This document shows positions 44,865 to 54,161 of a stretch of DNA of 64,000 nt, piece after piece. Each line of letters begins with the position of its first letter. Within the stretch, counting starts at the first letter, position 1. The translations under genes were made by a program, and so were the position numbers. The notes under the pieces are model-generated. The model was not told the origin of the DNA and made no database searches. It worked only from the letters and a program-made list of their open reading frames with translations. Source of the DNA: Chryseolinea serpens (GTDB lineage: Bacteria > Bacteroidota > Bacteroidia > Cytophagales > Cyclobacteriaceae); NCBI RefSeq assembly GCF_900129725.1, contig NZ_FQWQ01000004.1, forward strand, positions 558,001-622,000. Reading direction: 5' to 3'.

Positions 44865-46247
44865 ATGCTCTTTAGTTCACCTGAATTCATTTTTGCTTTT
44901 TTACCGGTAACCTTAATTGTTTACTTTTTGCTGTCGTCGAGCCAGAAGGTGGAGGCGTCGCGATTGTGGTTGCTGGTGGCATCGTTGTTCTTTTACGGCT
45001 GGTGGAACCCGGCCAACCTGATCCTGATCGGGGTGTCGATGATCTTCAATTTCACGTTTGGCAATCTCATCATCCGGCACCGGAAAAAATGGCTGCTCAC
45101 CGTGGGTGTTTCCGCGAACCTGGCCGTGTTGTTCTATTACAAATACGCCAACTTCTTTCTCACCAATTTCAATGGCTTGTTCGAAGGGCATTATGCCCTG
45201 CTGAATGTAGTGCTGCCGTTGGGCGTGAGCTTTTTTACGTTCACACAAATCGCCTACCTGGTCGATAGCTCCCAGGGGAAAGTGGGCAACTACAAGTTCT
45301 CGCACTATTGCCTGTTCGTCACATTTTTTCCGCACCTCATCGCCGGCCCCATCGTGCACCACACGCAACTGATGCCGCAGTTTGCCGATCAAAAAAATGC
45401 GTTCCTGAATTTTCCCAACCTGGCGCGCGGCTTTTTTATTTTCAACCTGGGGCTGGCCAAAAAGATCATTGTCGCCGACACGCTGTCGACTATTGTTGCC
45501 AAGGGCTATGGAGACACCGCGGCGCTCACCACGGTGCAGGCCTGGGTCACATCGCTGGCCTATTCCACGCAATTGTATTTTGACTTCAGCGGCTACTCCG
45601 ATATGGCTATTGGTTTAGGATTGTTGTTCAATATTGACTTTCCCCTGAACTTCAACTCCCCCTACAAATCGAAAAACATCCAGGAGTTCTGGCGGCGGTG
45701 GCACATCACGCTCAGTCAATTTCTCCGTGACTATATTTATATCCCCCTGGGTGGAAACCGGAAAGGGGAGTGGGGTACGGCCAGCAACCTGATGATCACC
45801 TTCATCCTGGGGGGCATCTGGCACGGCGCGGGATGGACCTTTATTTTCTGGGGATTTCTGCACGGCGCCGCGCTGGTGATCCACCGGCAGTTTACACGGC
45901 TCAACCTGCGCATGGCCGATTGGCTTGGGGTGGTGCTCACCTTCCTGTACGTGAACGTCACGTGGGTGTTCTTCCGCGCACCTTCCTGGCGATCGGCAAT
46001 CGATTTGCTGAAGGCGATGGTGGGCAAGGGCGTACAAACGTCCGATGTATCGCTGGTGAGCGATTACTACATGGCGCCCATTTGGATCGCCGCGGCTGTT
46101 TTGCTGTTCACCAAAAACACGAATGAATTGGGTGCTGAATTCAAGCCCGACTACCGGCGGTTGGCCACACTGATCATCGTGGTCATGCTCAACCTGTTGT
46201 TCCTGAATTCGGCCACGAACCAGGAGTTTTTATACTTTGATTTCTAA
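44865..46247 (+). CDS. MBOAT-family O-acyltransferase (AlgI/DltB-like)
   Basis: This 460-residue polytopic membrane enzyme transfers acyl groups across the membrane to a polysaccharide. The family residues are clear: His280 in EFWRRWHITLSQF and the catalytic His320 in GGIWHGAGWTFIFWG, with RDYIYIPLGGNR between. The length matches AlgI. It lies six bases after the wzz-like gene and four bases before an SGNH-fold gene. The pair resembles AlgI/AlgJ or PatA/PatB systems, in which the membrane protein passes acetyl to a periplasmic transferase. The acyl donor and target sugar are not known. Confidence 0.95.
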   Translation: MLFSSPEFIFAFLPVTLIVYFLLSSSQKVEASRLWLLVASLFFYGWWNPANLILIGVSMIFNFTFGNLIIRHRKKWLLTVGVSANLAVLFYYKYANFFLTNFNGLFEGHYALLNVVLPLGVSFFTFTQIAYLVDSSQGKVGNYKFSHYCLFVTFFPHLIAGPIVHHTQLMPQFADQKNAFLNFPNLARGFFIFNLGLAKKIIVADTLSTIVAKGYGDTAALTTVQAWVTSLAYSTQLYFDFSGYSDMAIGLGLLFNIDFPLNFNSPYKSKNIQEFWRRWHITLSQFLRDYIYIPLGGNRKGEWGTASNLMITFILGGIWHGAGWTFIFWGFLHGAALVIHRQFTRLNLRMADWLGVVLTFLYVNVTWVFFRAPSWRSAIDLLKAMVGKGVQTSDVSLVSDYYMAPIWIAAAVLLFTKNTNELGAEFKPDYRRLATLIIVVMLNLLFLNSATNQEFLYFDF

Positions 46248-46251
46248 ACGT

Positions 46252-47187
46252 ATGACGGCTCGTAAATTTCTTTTGCGCTGCACACTCGTCGTGATCTTGC
46301 TCACGGTCGTGCTGGTCGCCATCAATGCGTATGTCGATCTCTATGGATTGTTCCGCCCGGTGAAGGGACGCAGTATTTCGATCTACAGCGACGAGCGCAC
46401 GAGCAAATATTTGCTGGCCCATCGCTACGTGCCCGAAAATTTTGAGGGCTATATTCTGGGGCCGTCCTTGTCGGCCAACCTGAACCCGAAGCTCATCACG
46501 GAACACAAGATCTATAACCTCAGCATGATGGGGGCGAACATCACGGAACAGAAGGCTGTGGTGGACCAGGCGCTGCAACACAAGGCCCCGCAGTTCGTGC
46601 TGGTGTGTCTCCATCCCTATCTGACGCACGATCACGGTATGAAGACGGGGATGATCAATCCGAAGGAATATTACGGTGCCCTGGGATCTATGAGCCTGTA
46701 CAAGACGTACGCGATCCGTTTCATCCGCGATCACAACCTGATGCCCGGCAAATATCCGCCAAACCAGTTCAACGACTACGGCTACAATTTCTATGACAAG
46801 ATCCTGCAGGTGATGCCGGTGGAAGAAAAGATCCAGGAGCAGTTAAAACGCCCCGACGCCATCAAGACCGAGATCGACTCCGTCGCCATGACCGAGTTTG
46901 TGGCGCTGCTGCAAGCGTTCAGAGAGAAGAACGTAAAGGTGATCGGCTATTTTCATCCGCTGCCCTTTCCGCTTTTCGATAAGTTCCGTGGGCCACTGGG
47001 AGAATATAAACAAAAGATGCTGGCGGTGATGCCGAATGCGCGGATCGTTGATTTCAATACGCCGGAGTATGAATTCTTTACGAAGGATCTTTCCAACTAT
47101 ATCGATCACGGCCACCTGAGCGAGAAGGGCCAACAATATCTGTTGCGCGAGATTCTCACGCAGGCCGATATGTTAAGGCAGCGTTAA
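46252..47187 (+). CDS. Membrane-anchored SGNH-fold protein, likely partner of the MBOAT acyltransferase
   Basis: With ATG 46252 this is 311 residues (a TTG at 46237 inside the MBOAT gene is possible). One N-terminal helix (~8-28) leaves the rest in the periplasm. An SGNH-like active site is visible: Ser72 in YILGPSLSANLNP and Asp285-x-x-His288 in YIDHGHLSEKG. Intermediate block residues are not clear. Similar proteins next to MBOAT genes (AlgJ/AlgX, DltD, PatB) complete acyl transfer to the sugar. It is translationally close to the MBOAT gene, and its end overlaps the convergent FkbM gene by four bases. Confidence 0.78.
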   Translation: MTARKFLLRCTLVVILLTVVLVAINAYVDLYGLFRPVKGRSISIYSDERTSKYLLAHRYVPENFEGYILGPSLSANLNPKLITEHKIYNLSMMGANITEQKAVVDQALQHKAPQFVLVCLHPYLTHDHGMKTGMINPKEYYGALGSMSLYKTYAIRFIRDHNLMPGKYPPNQFNDYGYNFYDKILQVMPVEEKIQEQLKRPDAIKTEIDSVAMTEFVALLQAFREKNVKVIGYFHPLPFPLFDKFRGPLGEYKQKMLAVMPNARIVDFNTPEYEFFTKDLSNYIDHGHLSEKGQQYLLREILTQADMLRQR

Positions 47188-47948
47188 GCGCGTACGCAGA
47201 TCAGGTTCTCACCCGAAACCAGCAGCGCAAAGTTCTCTTTCTTAATGGCCTCGAAGAAGACGCGGGAACATCCTGGTTTCATGCGATCATGCAACTCCAC
47301 GACGATGGTCTTGGCGTGTGGCAGCCATTTCTCTGCACCGAATTCGAATACTTCCTTCTCGGCACCTTCAATGTCGATCTTCAACAAGTCGATGCTTTTG
47401 ATGTTGTATTGTTCCATCAGGTCTGCTACCGACAGGGCGGGCACAGCACCGGCTTTTTTGGAAGTGTTTTGTTCTACCATGAAACCCCAGTCGCTGGAGT
47501 CCGGGTTGTTGATGATCAGTTCATCTTTCTCGTGCCACAGAGCCGCCTGTAAGGGGATGACGTTTGTATAGGGCGCGGTGTTTTTCTTCAGCTGCGCGAA
47601 GTTCCCATTTTCCGGTTCGATGGCGATGATCTTGGCGTTGGGATAGCGGTTGGCAAAGTAAACAGAGGCCAGGCCGATGTTGGCGCCGGCGTCGATGATC
47701 ACTTTTATGTCCGAGGGGACGGGCATGCCGAAGTCCTGGTCGAGGTCGTATTCCTTCAGCAGGAAAACTTGCTTGAATACCAATTGATCGGAACTGCCGT
47801 TGCGCAGCGAGATGGGATAGCGTGCATCCGCCACGTTAATGGATTGTGTCTTCTTTAACTTGAGCTTAATGAAGAGGACCAGGCCTTTCCAAAAACCATA
47901 GCTTTTGACACAAAGACCCAATTCGTAAAAACGTACTCTGTTTCTCAT
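47184..47948 (-). CDS. FkbM-family methyltransferase
   Basis: This 254-residue S-adenosylmethionine-dependent enzyme has motif I VIIDAGANIGLASVYFANR near residue 85, the acidic ribose-binding strand KIIAIEPENGNF, and the family's late IDLLKIDIEGAEKEV. FkbM enzymes methylate hydroxyl groups, often on sugars of surface glycans. The N-terminal 70 residues are family-typical extensions. It abuts the second methyltransferase gene: its ATG directly follows that gene's stop with no spacing. The two are surely co-transcribed, opposite to the flanking exopolysaccharide genes. Confidence 0.92.
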   Translation of the reverse strand: MRNRVRFYELGLCVKSYGFWKGLVLFIKLKLKKTQSINVADARYPISLRNGSSDQLVFKQVFLLKEYDLDQDFGMPVPSDIKVIIDAGANIGLASVYFANRYPNAKIIAIEPENGNFAQLKKNTAPYTNVIPLQAALWHEKDELIINNPDSSDWGFMVEQNTSKKAGAVPALSVADLMEQYNIKSIDLLKIDIEGAEKEVFEFGAEKWLPHAKTIVVELHDRMKPGCSRVFFEAIKKENFALLVSGENLICVRA

Positions 47949-48686
47949 CTAGCGGAATCGGCTTAATACCTTGGATTTGAAAACGTTCTTGAAGATATCG
48001 ACCGTGGCGCCCATGGCGGCCATATATTCCTTGCCGAGGCTTCGTTTGGGAACAATGTGTTCGTACATGCTTTTGTCCCAAACTTGAGTAAAGTATTTTT
48101 TCAACTCGGCATCCGTGGGCTCCACAACGTACTCGATACGTTCCTTCCACTCGTAGTTGACGGTGAAGATCTGTTGCTGGGTGCGTTGGAGGATTTTGAA
48201 GCCGAAGGAATTGCGTGGCAGGTAGTCGAGAAAGAGGTCGCCGAAATCGTGGGTGCTTTTCATGCCCAGGCGCTCTTTGTCAACGATAACGATCTTTTTG
48301 TCGATCTCCAGCAACACCCACTTGTGGGCGCCGCGCGGGATCATGAACTCGCCGATCATGGAAGGCGCTTCCAGGTATCCGCCCTTGCCGACGCGGCTGA
48401 GCTCATCCATAAATTGCGCGGGGTGGTCGACGTGCTCAACCACATGGCAACAAATTACGTAATCGAACTCATTGTCCGTGAAAGGGAGGGTTTCACCATC
48501 GGCCTGCACGAAACGTTGTTTCTTCAGTACTTTGATGTCGCCGGCGCGGTGATAGTTGTCCTCGATGTATTTGTCGGTGACCACGTTTGCGCGGGGGTGT
48601 GGGTTGTGACCACTTCCCACGTCCAGCACGCTGAACTGGGATGGGATTTTGAGCTTAAAGCGAGAGGTAGGGTTGCTTACTTTCAT
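47949..48686 (-). CDS. Class I SAM-dependent methyltransferase
   Basis: With ATG 48686 this is 245 residues. The methyltransferase_11-type core has VLDVGSGHNPHPRANVV, then DGETLPFTDNEFDYVICCHV and a closing EHVDHPAQFMDEL. A TTG at 48713 would extend it by nine residues, but the -7 element at 48711-48718 overlaps that start, so the ATG is chosen. The acceptor is likely a glycan or lipid-linked sugar, given the FkbM partner gene joined directly downstream and the polysaccharide genes around it. Confidence 0.88.
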   Translation of the reverse strand: MKVSNPTSRFKLKIPSQFSVLDVGSGHNPHPRANVVTDKYIEDNYHRAGDIKVLKKQRFVQADGETLPFTDNEFDYVICCHVVEHVDHPAQFMDELSRVGKGGYLEAPSMIGEFMIPRGAHKWVLLEIDKKIVIVDKERLGMKSTHDFGDLFLDYLPRNSFGFKILQRTQQQIFTVNYEWKERIEYVVEPTDAELKKYFTQVWDKSMYEHIVPKRSLGKEYMAAMGATVDIFKNVFKSKVLSRFR

Positions 48687-48710
48687 ATGTTTTATCAACT
48701 TACGAAGATT

Positions 48711-48718
48711 CAAAGATA
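48711..48718 (-). promoter_or_regulatory. -7 element for the methyltransferase pair
   Basis: Read leftward, TATCTTTG matches TAnnTTTG fully. It would start transcription near 48704, 18 bases before the ATG at 48686. No TTTG is found at -33. Confidence 0.45.
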
Positions 48719-48737
48719 AGGTTAATTATAATATTTC

Positions 48738-50066
48738 ATGACCGAAAAAAATTATTGGGTTCGCGCCAGCACCTACGTTACCCTTCAGCGGCTGGCCATT
48801 TTTGTTTTTGGCTTCGGGAGTTATTTTTTCATGGTCCGGTATTTCTCCAAGGATACGTTTGGCGTCTGGACCCTGTTTGTGGTGATCACCTCCATTGTGG
48901 AGATGAGCCGGTCTGCCTTCATTCAGAACGCGTTCGTAAAATTTTACAGTCAGCCCAATATCGACAGGTTTTCGCTCACTACCGCAAGCATTACCCTTAA
49001 TTTTATTTCCACGCTCGTCTTTATAGCGCTCATGCTGGGGCTCATCCCCGTCCTGACCATTTTCTGGCACACCAAGGAAATCATGGGGCTCATCTTGTGG
49101 TACTGCTCCACATCGCTCATCCTGGTCCCGCTCACGCAGCTCAACTACCTGGAACAAGCGAACCAAAGTTTTCGCGGCGTCTTCTGGAGCGCCGTGGTGC
49201 GCCAGGGATTTTTCTTTAGCGTGGTGGTGATCTGCTTTCTGTGGGTGCCCGATCTGTCGCTCAATTTTTTTGCCGCCATGCAAAGTGTGGGCGCCATCGC
49301 CGGGCTTGTCACCGCGTGGATCTTGTCGAAACAATTTGCTCCGAGGAGGCTTGCAACCGATCGCGCTATGGTGCGGAGCCTGTTTAAGTTTGGGAAATAC
49401 ATTTTGGGAACCGGTGTGGCATCGACCATCGGCAAGAACGCCGACCAAATTTTGTTGGGTTCCATCAGTCACAGTTCAGTGGCTTTGTATAACGCCGCCG
49501 TCCGGGTCATGAATTTTGTGGAGATCCCCACGCTGTCGATTTCCAACATCGTTTACCCGAAGATCGCCGAGCGCGCCAACCTGGAAGGGAAGGAGGCCGC
49601 CGGCCGGCTCTATGAGAAGTCGGTGGCCACCATTGTGGGCATTATCCTCCCGGTGATCGTGGGCATCCTGGTGCTTCCCCACATCGTGTTGCTCATCACG
49701 GCCGGTAAATCGTATCTGGAAGCCGCGCCGATCCTGCGCATTATGGCCACAGCGTCCATCCTGATCCCTTTCAACGTGCAAGTGGGTTCGGCCTTCGAGG
49801 TGATCGGAAAACCCCACGTAAGCTTTTATATTAACATTTCTGCTAACGTGGTGAACCTGGTGGTCAACCTCCTGCTCATTCCCCGCCTCGGGATTATGGG
49901 GGCCGTGTGGGCGATGCTCATCACAAACGTCTTTATATTTGTAGTCAGCCAAGTGTTGCTCCGGCGCGAAATGGGCATAAGCCTCTTGCGCACGGGCAAG
50001 GAGCTGGTGGAATTCTATAAAACGGCCCCGGGCCATATCCGGGGTTTTATCTCAAGAAAAAAATAA
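48738..50066 (+). CDS. Polysaccharide flippase (Wzx/MATE-like)
   Basis: This 442-residue protein has about twelve membrane helices and the Wzx/polysaccharide biosynthesis pattern: a first helix LQRLAIFVFGFGSYFFMVRY, the mid-region TGVASTIGKNADQILLGS and ASILIPFNVQVGSAFEVIGK. It should flip lipid-linked repeat units from the inner to the outer face of the cytoplasmic membrane. It begins a rightward operon. The next glycosyltransferase starts one base after its stop. Only about 50 bases separate it from the divergent methyltransferase start. Confidence 0.93.
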   Translation: MTEKNYWVRASTYVTLQRLAIFVFGFGSYFFMVRYFSKDTFGVWTLFVVITSIVEMSRSAFIQNAFVKFYSQPNIDRFSLTTASITLNFISTLVFIALMLGLIPVLTIFWHTKEIMGLILWYCSTSLILVPLTQLNYLEQANQSFRGVFWSAVVRQGFFFSVVVICFLWVPDLSLNFFAAMQSVGAIAGLVTAWILSKQFAPRRLATDRAMVRSLFKFGKYILGTGVASTIGKNADQILLGSISHSSVALYNAAVRVMNFVEIPTLSISNIVYPKIAERANLEGKEAAGRLYEKSVATIVGIILPVIVGILVLPHIVLLITAGKSYLEAAPILRIMATASILIPFNVQVGSAFEVIGKPHVSFYINISANVVNLVVNLLLIPRLGIMGAVWAMLITNVFIFVVSQVLLRREMGISLLRTGKELVEFYKTAPGHIRGFISRKK

Positions 50067-50067
50067 C

Positions 50068-51264
50068 ATGCCCTACAATTTTGTCATCTTCAGCCTGTCG
50101 CCCTGGAACATCAATTATGGAGCTAACATCAAGGACCTCAGCTATGAGCTCGCTAAACACAACCACCGCGTCTTATATATAGACACACCCCTGAAGCGCA
50201 AAGACCGCTGGCTGAAACGCGACAAGCCCTTTGTGAAGGAAGTGGAGGAACGCATAAAATCAGGCAACCTCCTGAAGCAGGTGGGAGAGAACCTGTGGCA
50301 TTATATTCCCCAGGAAATATTGGAATCGGTGAACCAGGTGAAGTCTGCCTCCTTGTTCAACCTGGTGAACGGGGTGAACAACAAACGATTTTCCAAGTCC
50401 ATTCTCCGAGCGGTGAAGCAGATTGGCTTCGATGAATTCATCATCATCAACGACAATGAGGTCTACAACGGTCTCACCATAAAAGAACTGGTGAAGCCAT
50501 CGTTATATGTGTATTATCTGCGCGATAAGCTTTCGGCCATGAAGTATTGGAAGCTTCATGTGGGCCGGGTAGAGCCTTCGCTCATCCAGTCGGCCGATGT
50601 GGTGGTGGCCAACTCCGAATACCTGTCGGACTATGCGGCGGAGTTTAACAAGCATAGCTACTATGTGGGGCAGGGATGTGACGTCACGCATTTTCTGACC
50701 CGACCACCCCAAACCGACATCGACGCGATGTTGAAGGACATTCCCGGGCCCATCGTGGGCTACATGGGGGCCATCAACGCCGAGCGTCTCGACATCAGCC
50801 TCATTGAAGGCATCGCTACTAAAATGCCGGACTACAGTTTTGTGTTCATCGGCATCGAGGACGAGACCTTCAAGCAAAGCGCCTTGCACCAATTGAAGAA
50901 CGTGTATTTCCTCGGCAAGAAGGATTTTTCTGAACTGCCGGCGTTTCTGTATGGCGTCGACGTGACCATCAATCCCCAAGCCATGAACGAGATCACCATC
51001 GGTAACTATCCCCGCAAGGTCGACGAATACCTGGCCGCGGGCAAGCCCGTGGTGGCCACCAAGACGCACGCCATGAATCCGTTCCGCGAGCACGTCTACC
51101 TTGGTGAAAGCGTTGACGATTATGTAACTTTGATCCCGAAAGCGATCGCCGAGAACAACGCCGCCAAGGCGGCCGCCCGCCGCGATTTCGCCCTGGAGCA
51201 TACGTGGAAGAAAAATGCCGAGCTCATTCTGGAGGCTATCGAAAAGGTGAAACCGGCGAAGTAG
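50068..51264 (+). CDS. Glycosyltransferase, GT4-like (TuaH type)
   Basis: This 398-residue cytoplasmic GT-B enzyme has an N-terminal half with FVIFSLSPWNINYGANIKD and the acceptor-side loop RVLYIDTPLKRKDR. The C-terminal nucleotide-sugar half has GPIVGYMGAINAERLDISL, VYFLGKKDFSELPAFL and the closing YPRKVDEYLAAGKPVVAT, where GT4 enzymes keep the donor-binding Glu. It follows the flippase gene by one base and precedes the GT14-like gene by 34 bases, so it belongs to the same operon. The sugar transferred is unknown. Confidence 0.9.
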   Translation: MPYNFVIFSLSPWNINYGANIKDLSYELAKHNHRVLYIDTPLKRKDRWLKRDKPFVKEVEERIKSGNLLKQVGENLWHYIPQEILESVNQVKSASLFNLVNGVNNKRFSKSILRAVKQIGFDEFIIINDNEVYNGLTIKELVKPSLYVYYLRDKLSAMKYWKLHVGRVEPSLIQSADVVVANSEYLSDYAAEFNKHSYYVGQGCDVTHFLTRPPQTDIDAMLKDIPGPIVGYMGAINAERLDISLIEGIATKMPDYSFVFIGIEDETFKQSALHQLKNVYFLGKKDFSELPAFLYGVDVTINPQAMNEITIGNYPRKVDEYLAAGKPVVATKTHAMNPFREHVYLGESVDDYVTLIPKAIAENNAAKAAARRDFALEHTWKKNAELILEAIEKVKPAK

Positions 51265-51298
51265 AAAAACAAGACAAGTACCCCCTAAACACGATCGC

Positions 51299-52162
51299 GT
51301 GCGGATTGCCAATATTGTTGTCGCCCATAAAAATCCCAAGCAGGTATTGCGCCTGATGAAGCAATACGATGCGCGCCACTTCCATCATTTTGTACACCTG
51401 GACGTGCGTTGTCCCTATGCAGGCGAATTCAATGAACTCCCGCACGTAACGCTCATGCCCATCCGGCGCAGGCTCGTGTATGCGGGCTATGGGTTTGTGC
51501 AGGTGGTGCTCGATGCATTTGCCTTGGCGAAGGCCAGAGAGCCCTTTCAATATTTTAACGTCATGAGCGGGCAGGACTACCCCGTGAAATCGACACAGGC
51601 GTTTTATGAATTTTTGAAAGCTTCGTATGGCACCGAGTTCTTCGAGATCTACGACATGCCTTCGTGGCCACAGGCCTATCATCGCTATGAGCGCTATCAT
51701 TTGATTGAGTGGGAAATAAAAGGCCGGTATAGATTAGAGAACCTGATCAACCGGTTTATCCCCAAGCGCGGGTTCTTTCCCGGCCTGGAGCCCTTTGGGC
51801 GGTCGGCCTGGTTTACGGCCACGGACCGGTTTGTGGATCACGCGGTGGCGTTTATTGAAAATAACCCCCAGTTTATCCGGCACATGAAAACCGTTTGGTC
51901 GCCGGATGAATTTATTTTCAATACTCTCGCTATGAACTCGTACCTTCGTGAGAAAGTTACGTTCAATAATCTCCGGCACATCGACTGGTCGGAAGGCAAC
52001 GTGACCCCGAAGATCTTTAAAACGGAAGACCTCCCTGTGTTACTGGAGAGCCCGGCCTTCCTGGCGCGCAAGTTTGACGACACGGTGGACGAAACGATCC
52101 TCGACCTGCTGGACCAAAGCAATCGTGCATGGGACAACAGTAAGAAACAAACGATTGCTTAA
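51299..52162 (+). CDS. Beta-1,6-GlcNAc-transferase-like glycosyltransferase, GT14
   Basis: This 287-residue enzyme starts at a GTG. It shows the core-2/I-branching pattern: ANIVVAHKNPKQVLRL, HHFVHLDVRCPY, FNVMSGQDYPVKS near residue 90 and TVWSPDEFIFNTL near 200. Bacterial members are thought to add branching sugars. It has no signal or helix, so it acts in the cytoplasm on lipid-linked intermediates. The start is supported by the first strand beginning at residue 2 (MRIANIVVAHK). The operon continues 73 bases later with the asparagine-synthase-like gene. Confidence 0.9.
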   Translation: MRIANIVVAHKNPKQVLRLMKQYDARHFHHFVHLDVRCPYAGEFNELPHVTLMPIRRRLVYAGYGFVQVVLDAFALAKAREPFQYFNVMSGQDYPVKSTQAFYEFLKASYGTEFFEIYDMPSWPQAYHRYERYHLIEWEIKGRYRLENLINRFIPKRGFFPGLEPFGRSAWFTATDRFVDHAVAFIENNPQFIRHMKTVWSPDEFIFNTLAMNSYLREKVTFNNLRHIDWSEGNVTPKIFKTEDLPVLLESPAFLARKFDDTVDETILDLLDQSNRAWDNSKKQTIA

Positions 52163-52235
52163 GTTTTTCACGACTTTTGTTTTTGTATGCTTTTTAGAAT
52201 GTCTAATTTTCTTAACCCTCTAATCTGAAATTGCT

Positions 52236-54131
52236 GTGTGTGGAATAGTTGGCTTTTGTGATTTCAACAAGCGTAGCAACGCAGACGTGTTGCAGAAAAT
52301 GACGCAGTCGCTCCACCATCGTGGACCCGACGATTCCGGAACGTTCTTCGAAGAGCAATCCGGGTTTGCCCTCGGCTTTGGCCATACCCGCCTCTCCATT
52401 CTCGACCTGTCGCCGCTGGGCCACCAGCCGATGCGCGTTGGCAAAATGGTGATCACCTTCAACGGCGAAGTGTATAACTTCATGGAGATCCGTGAGCGCC
52501 TGGAGAAGGAGGGATGCACCTTTAAGAGCCATTCCGACACGGAGATGATCCTGTATGCCTTTCAGCAATGGGGACCTTCGTGTCTGCAATATTTCCGCGG
52601 CATGTTTGCCTTCACCCTGTATGACGAGGAAAAACAGAAGCTGTATGTGGTGCGCGACCGCGTAGGAGTAAAGCCACTCTATTATTATCACAAGGACAAT
52701 ACGTTCCTTTTCAGCTCTACGCTGAAACCCTTCCACGTCCACCCGGCCTTTCATAAGGAGGTCGATATGGCCAGTCTGGGGCTGTTTTTGCAGTATAGCT
52801 ACATCCCTGGCCCGCATTGTATCTTCAAGCATACCCAGAAATTACTGCCCGGCCATTACCTGGAAATATCGCTGACCAACCGCGACATCAAGCTCCATAA
52901 ATATTGGGATGTGGTCGACGCTTATAACCAACCGAAACTGGATGTGGGCGACGAAGAAGCGATCCGCGAAACGGAAAAGATCCTGAGCGAGTCGTTCAAC
53001 TACCGCATGGTGGCCGATGTGCCCGTGGGCATTTTCCTCAGCGGTGGCTTCGACAGTTCGGCCGTAGCGGCACTCATTCAAAAGGACAGGACCGATCGCT
53101 TAAAGACCTTTACCATCGGCTTCGACGTTCCCGGGTTTGATGAAGCCCCCGATGCTCGAAAGATCGCCAAGCACCTCGGCACGGATCACACCGAATACTA
53201 TTGCTCGCCCAAGGATGCCTTCGATATCATCCCCAACCTCCCGGATATTTATGACGAACCCTTTGCCGACAACTCCTCCGTTCCCTCCGTGCTGGTGTCT
53301 CAATTGGCGCGCAAGCAAGTGACGGTAGCGCTTTCGGGCGATGGTGGCGATGAGATCTTTGCGGGCTATAACAAGTTCAGCCAGTCAATAAAATATGCCA
53401 ACGGGTATCCGCAGTGGGTGAAACGCTCCATTGCCAAGACCATGGGCATCATCAATCCCGATCATATCCCGGTGCTCAATCAGCAATACAACTTCTCGAC
53501 GCGTTATGAGAAGATGAAGCATATTTTGCAAAGCAACGATCCTTCCGACGCCATGAACATCATCAGCCAGTACATTCCGCAACAGGAAGTGAAACGGCTG
53601 GTGGCGAAGGAATTCAAAGATTATAAGACCTTCTTCGACCTGAAAGAAGAATTCGCCGGTCATAACGATGCCTTGAGCAAGATGCTGGGCATCGACTACA
53701 AAACGTTTTTGAACGACAACAACCTCGTGAAGATCGACCGCGCCACCATGTCGGTGGGGTTGGAGGGAAGAGAGCCCTTCCTCGATCAGAAGGTTATCGA
53801 ATACGTGGCGCGGCTCCCATCGCACCTGAAGCTGCGCGACGGGGTGACGAAGTATATTCTGAAACAAATCGTTTATAAGCACATTCCCCGCGAGTTGATG
53901 GACCGGCCCAAGAAGCCGTTCATTGCCCCGCTCACGGTGTGGTTCATGAACGAGTTGAAAGACTTTTTCCTCAACTACCTCGACGAAGGCCGCATCCGCC
54001 GCGAAGGCCTGTTGAACGCCGAGCCCATCCTGGCGATGCGCAACCAATACCTGTCGGGTAAAAAAGTTAATCATCAAAAATTATGGAATTTGCTGATATT
54101 TGAAATGTGGATGGAGAAGTGGATGAAGTAA
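52236..54131 (+). CDS. asnB: Asparagine synthase (glutamine-hydrolysing) family amidotransferase
   Basis: This 631-residue protein has an N-terminal class II glutaminase domain (residues 2-~190) and a C-terminal ATP-pyrophosphatase domain (~230-600) with FLSGGFDSSAVAAL near 268 and ALSGDGGDEIFAGY. The GTG start is fixed by chemistry, because the nucleophile must be Cys2 (MCGIVGFCDF). The family makes asparagine. Copies inside polysaccharide operons (such as WbpS-type) are believed to amidate uronic acids instead. The position between two glycosyltransferase genes favours that role here, but the sequence does not prove it. Confidence 0.93.
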   Translation: MCGIVGFCDFNKRSNADVLQKMTQSLHHRGPDDSGTFFEEQSGFALGFGHTRLSILDLSPLGHQPMRVGKMVITFNGEVYNFMEIRERLEKEGCTFKSHSDTEMILYAFQQWGPSCLQYFRGMFAFTLYDEEKQKLYVVRDRVGVKPLYYYHKDNTFLFSSTLKPFHVHPAFHKEVDMASLGLFLQYSYIPGPHCIFKHTQKLLPGHYLEISLTNRDIKLHKYWDVVDAYNQPKLDVGDEEAIRETEKILSESFNYRMVADVPVGIFLSGGFDSSAVAALIQKDRTDRLKTFTIGFDVPGFDEAPDARKIAKHLGTDHTEYYCSPKDAFDIIPNLPDIYDEPFADNSSVPSVLVSQLARKQVTVALSGDGGDEIFAGYNKFSQSIKYANGYPQWVKRSIAKTMGIINPDHIPVLNQQYNFSTRYEKMKHILQSNDPSDAMNIISQYIPQQEVKRLVAKEFKDYKTFFDLKEEFAGHNDALSKMLGIDYKTFLNDNNLVKIDRATMSVGLEGREPFLDQKVIEYVARLPSHLKLRDGVTKYILKQIVYKHIPRELMDRPKKPFIAPLTVWFMNELKDFFLNYLDEGRIRREGLLNAEPILAMRNQYLSGKKVNHQKLWNLLIFEMWMEKWMK

Positions 54132-54161
54132 GTCAGCAACCCGTAAACCCCCAATAGTTTT

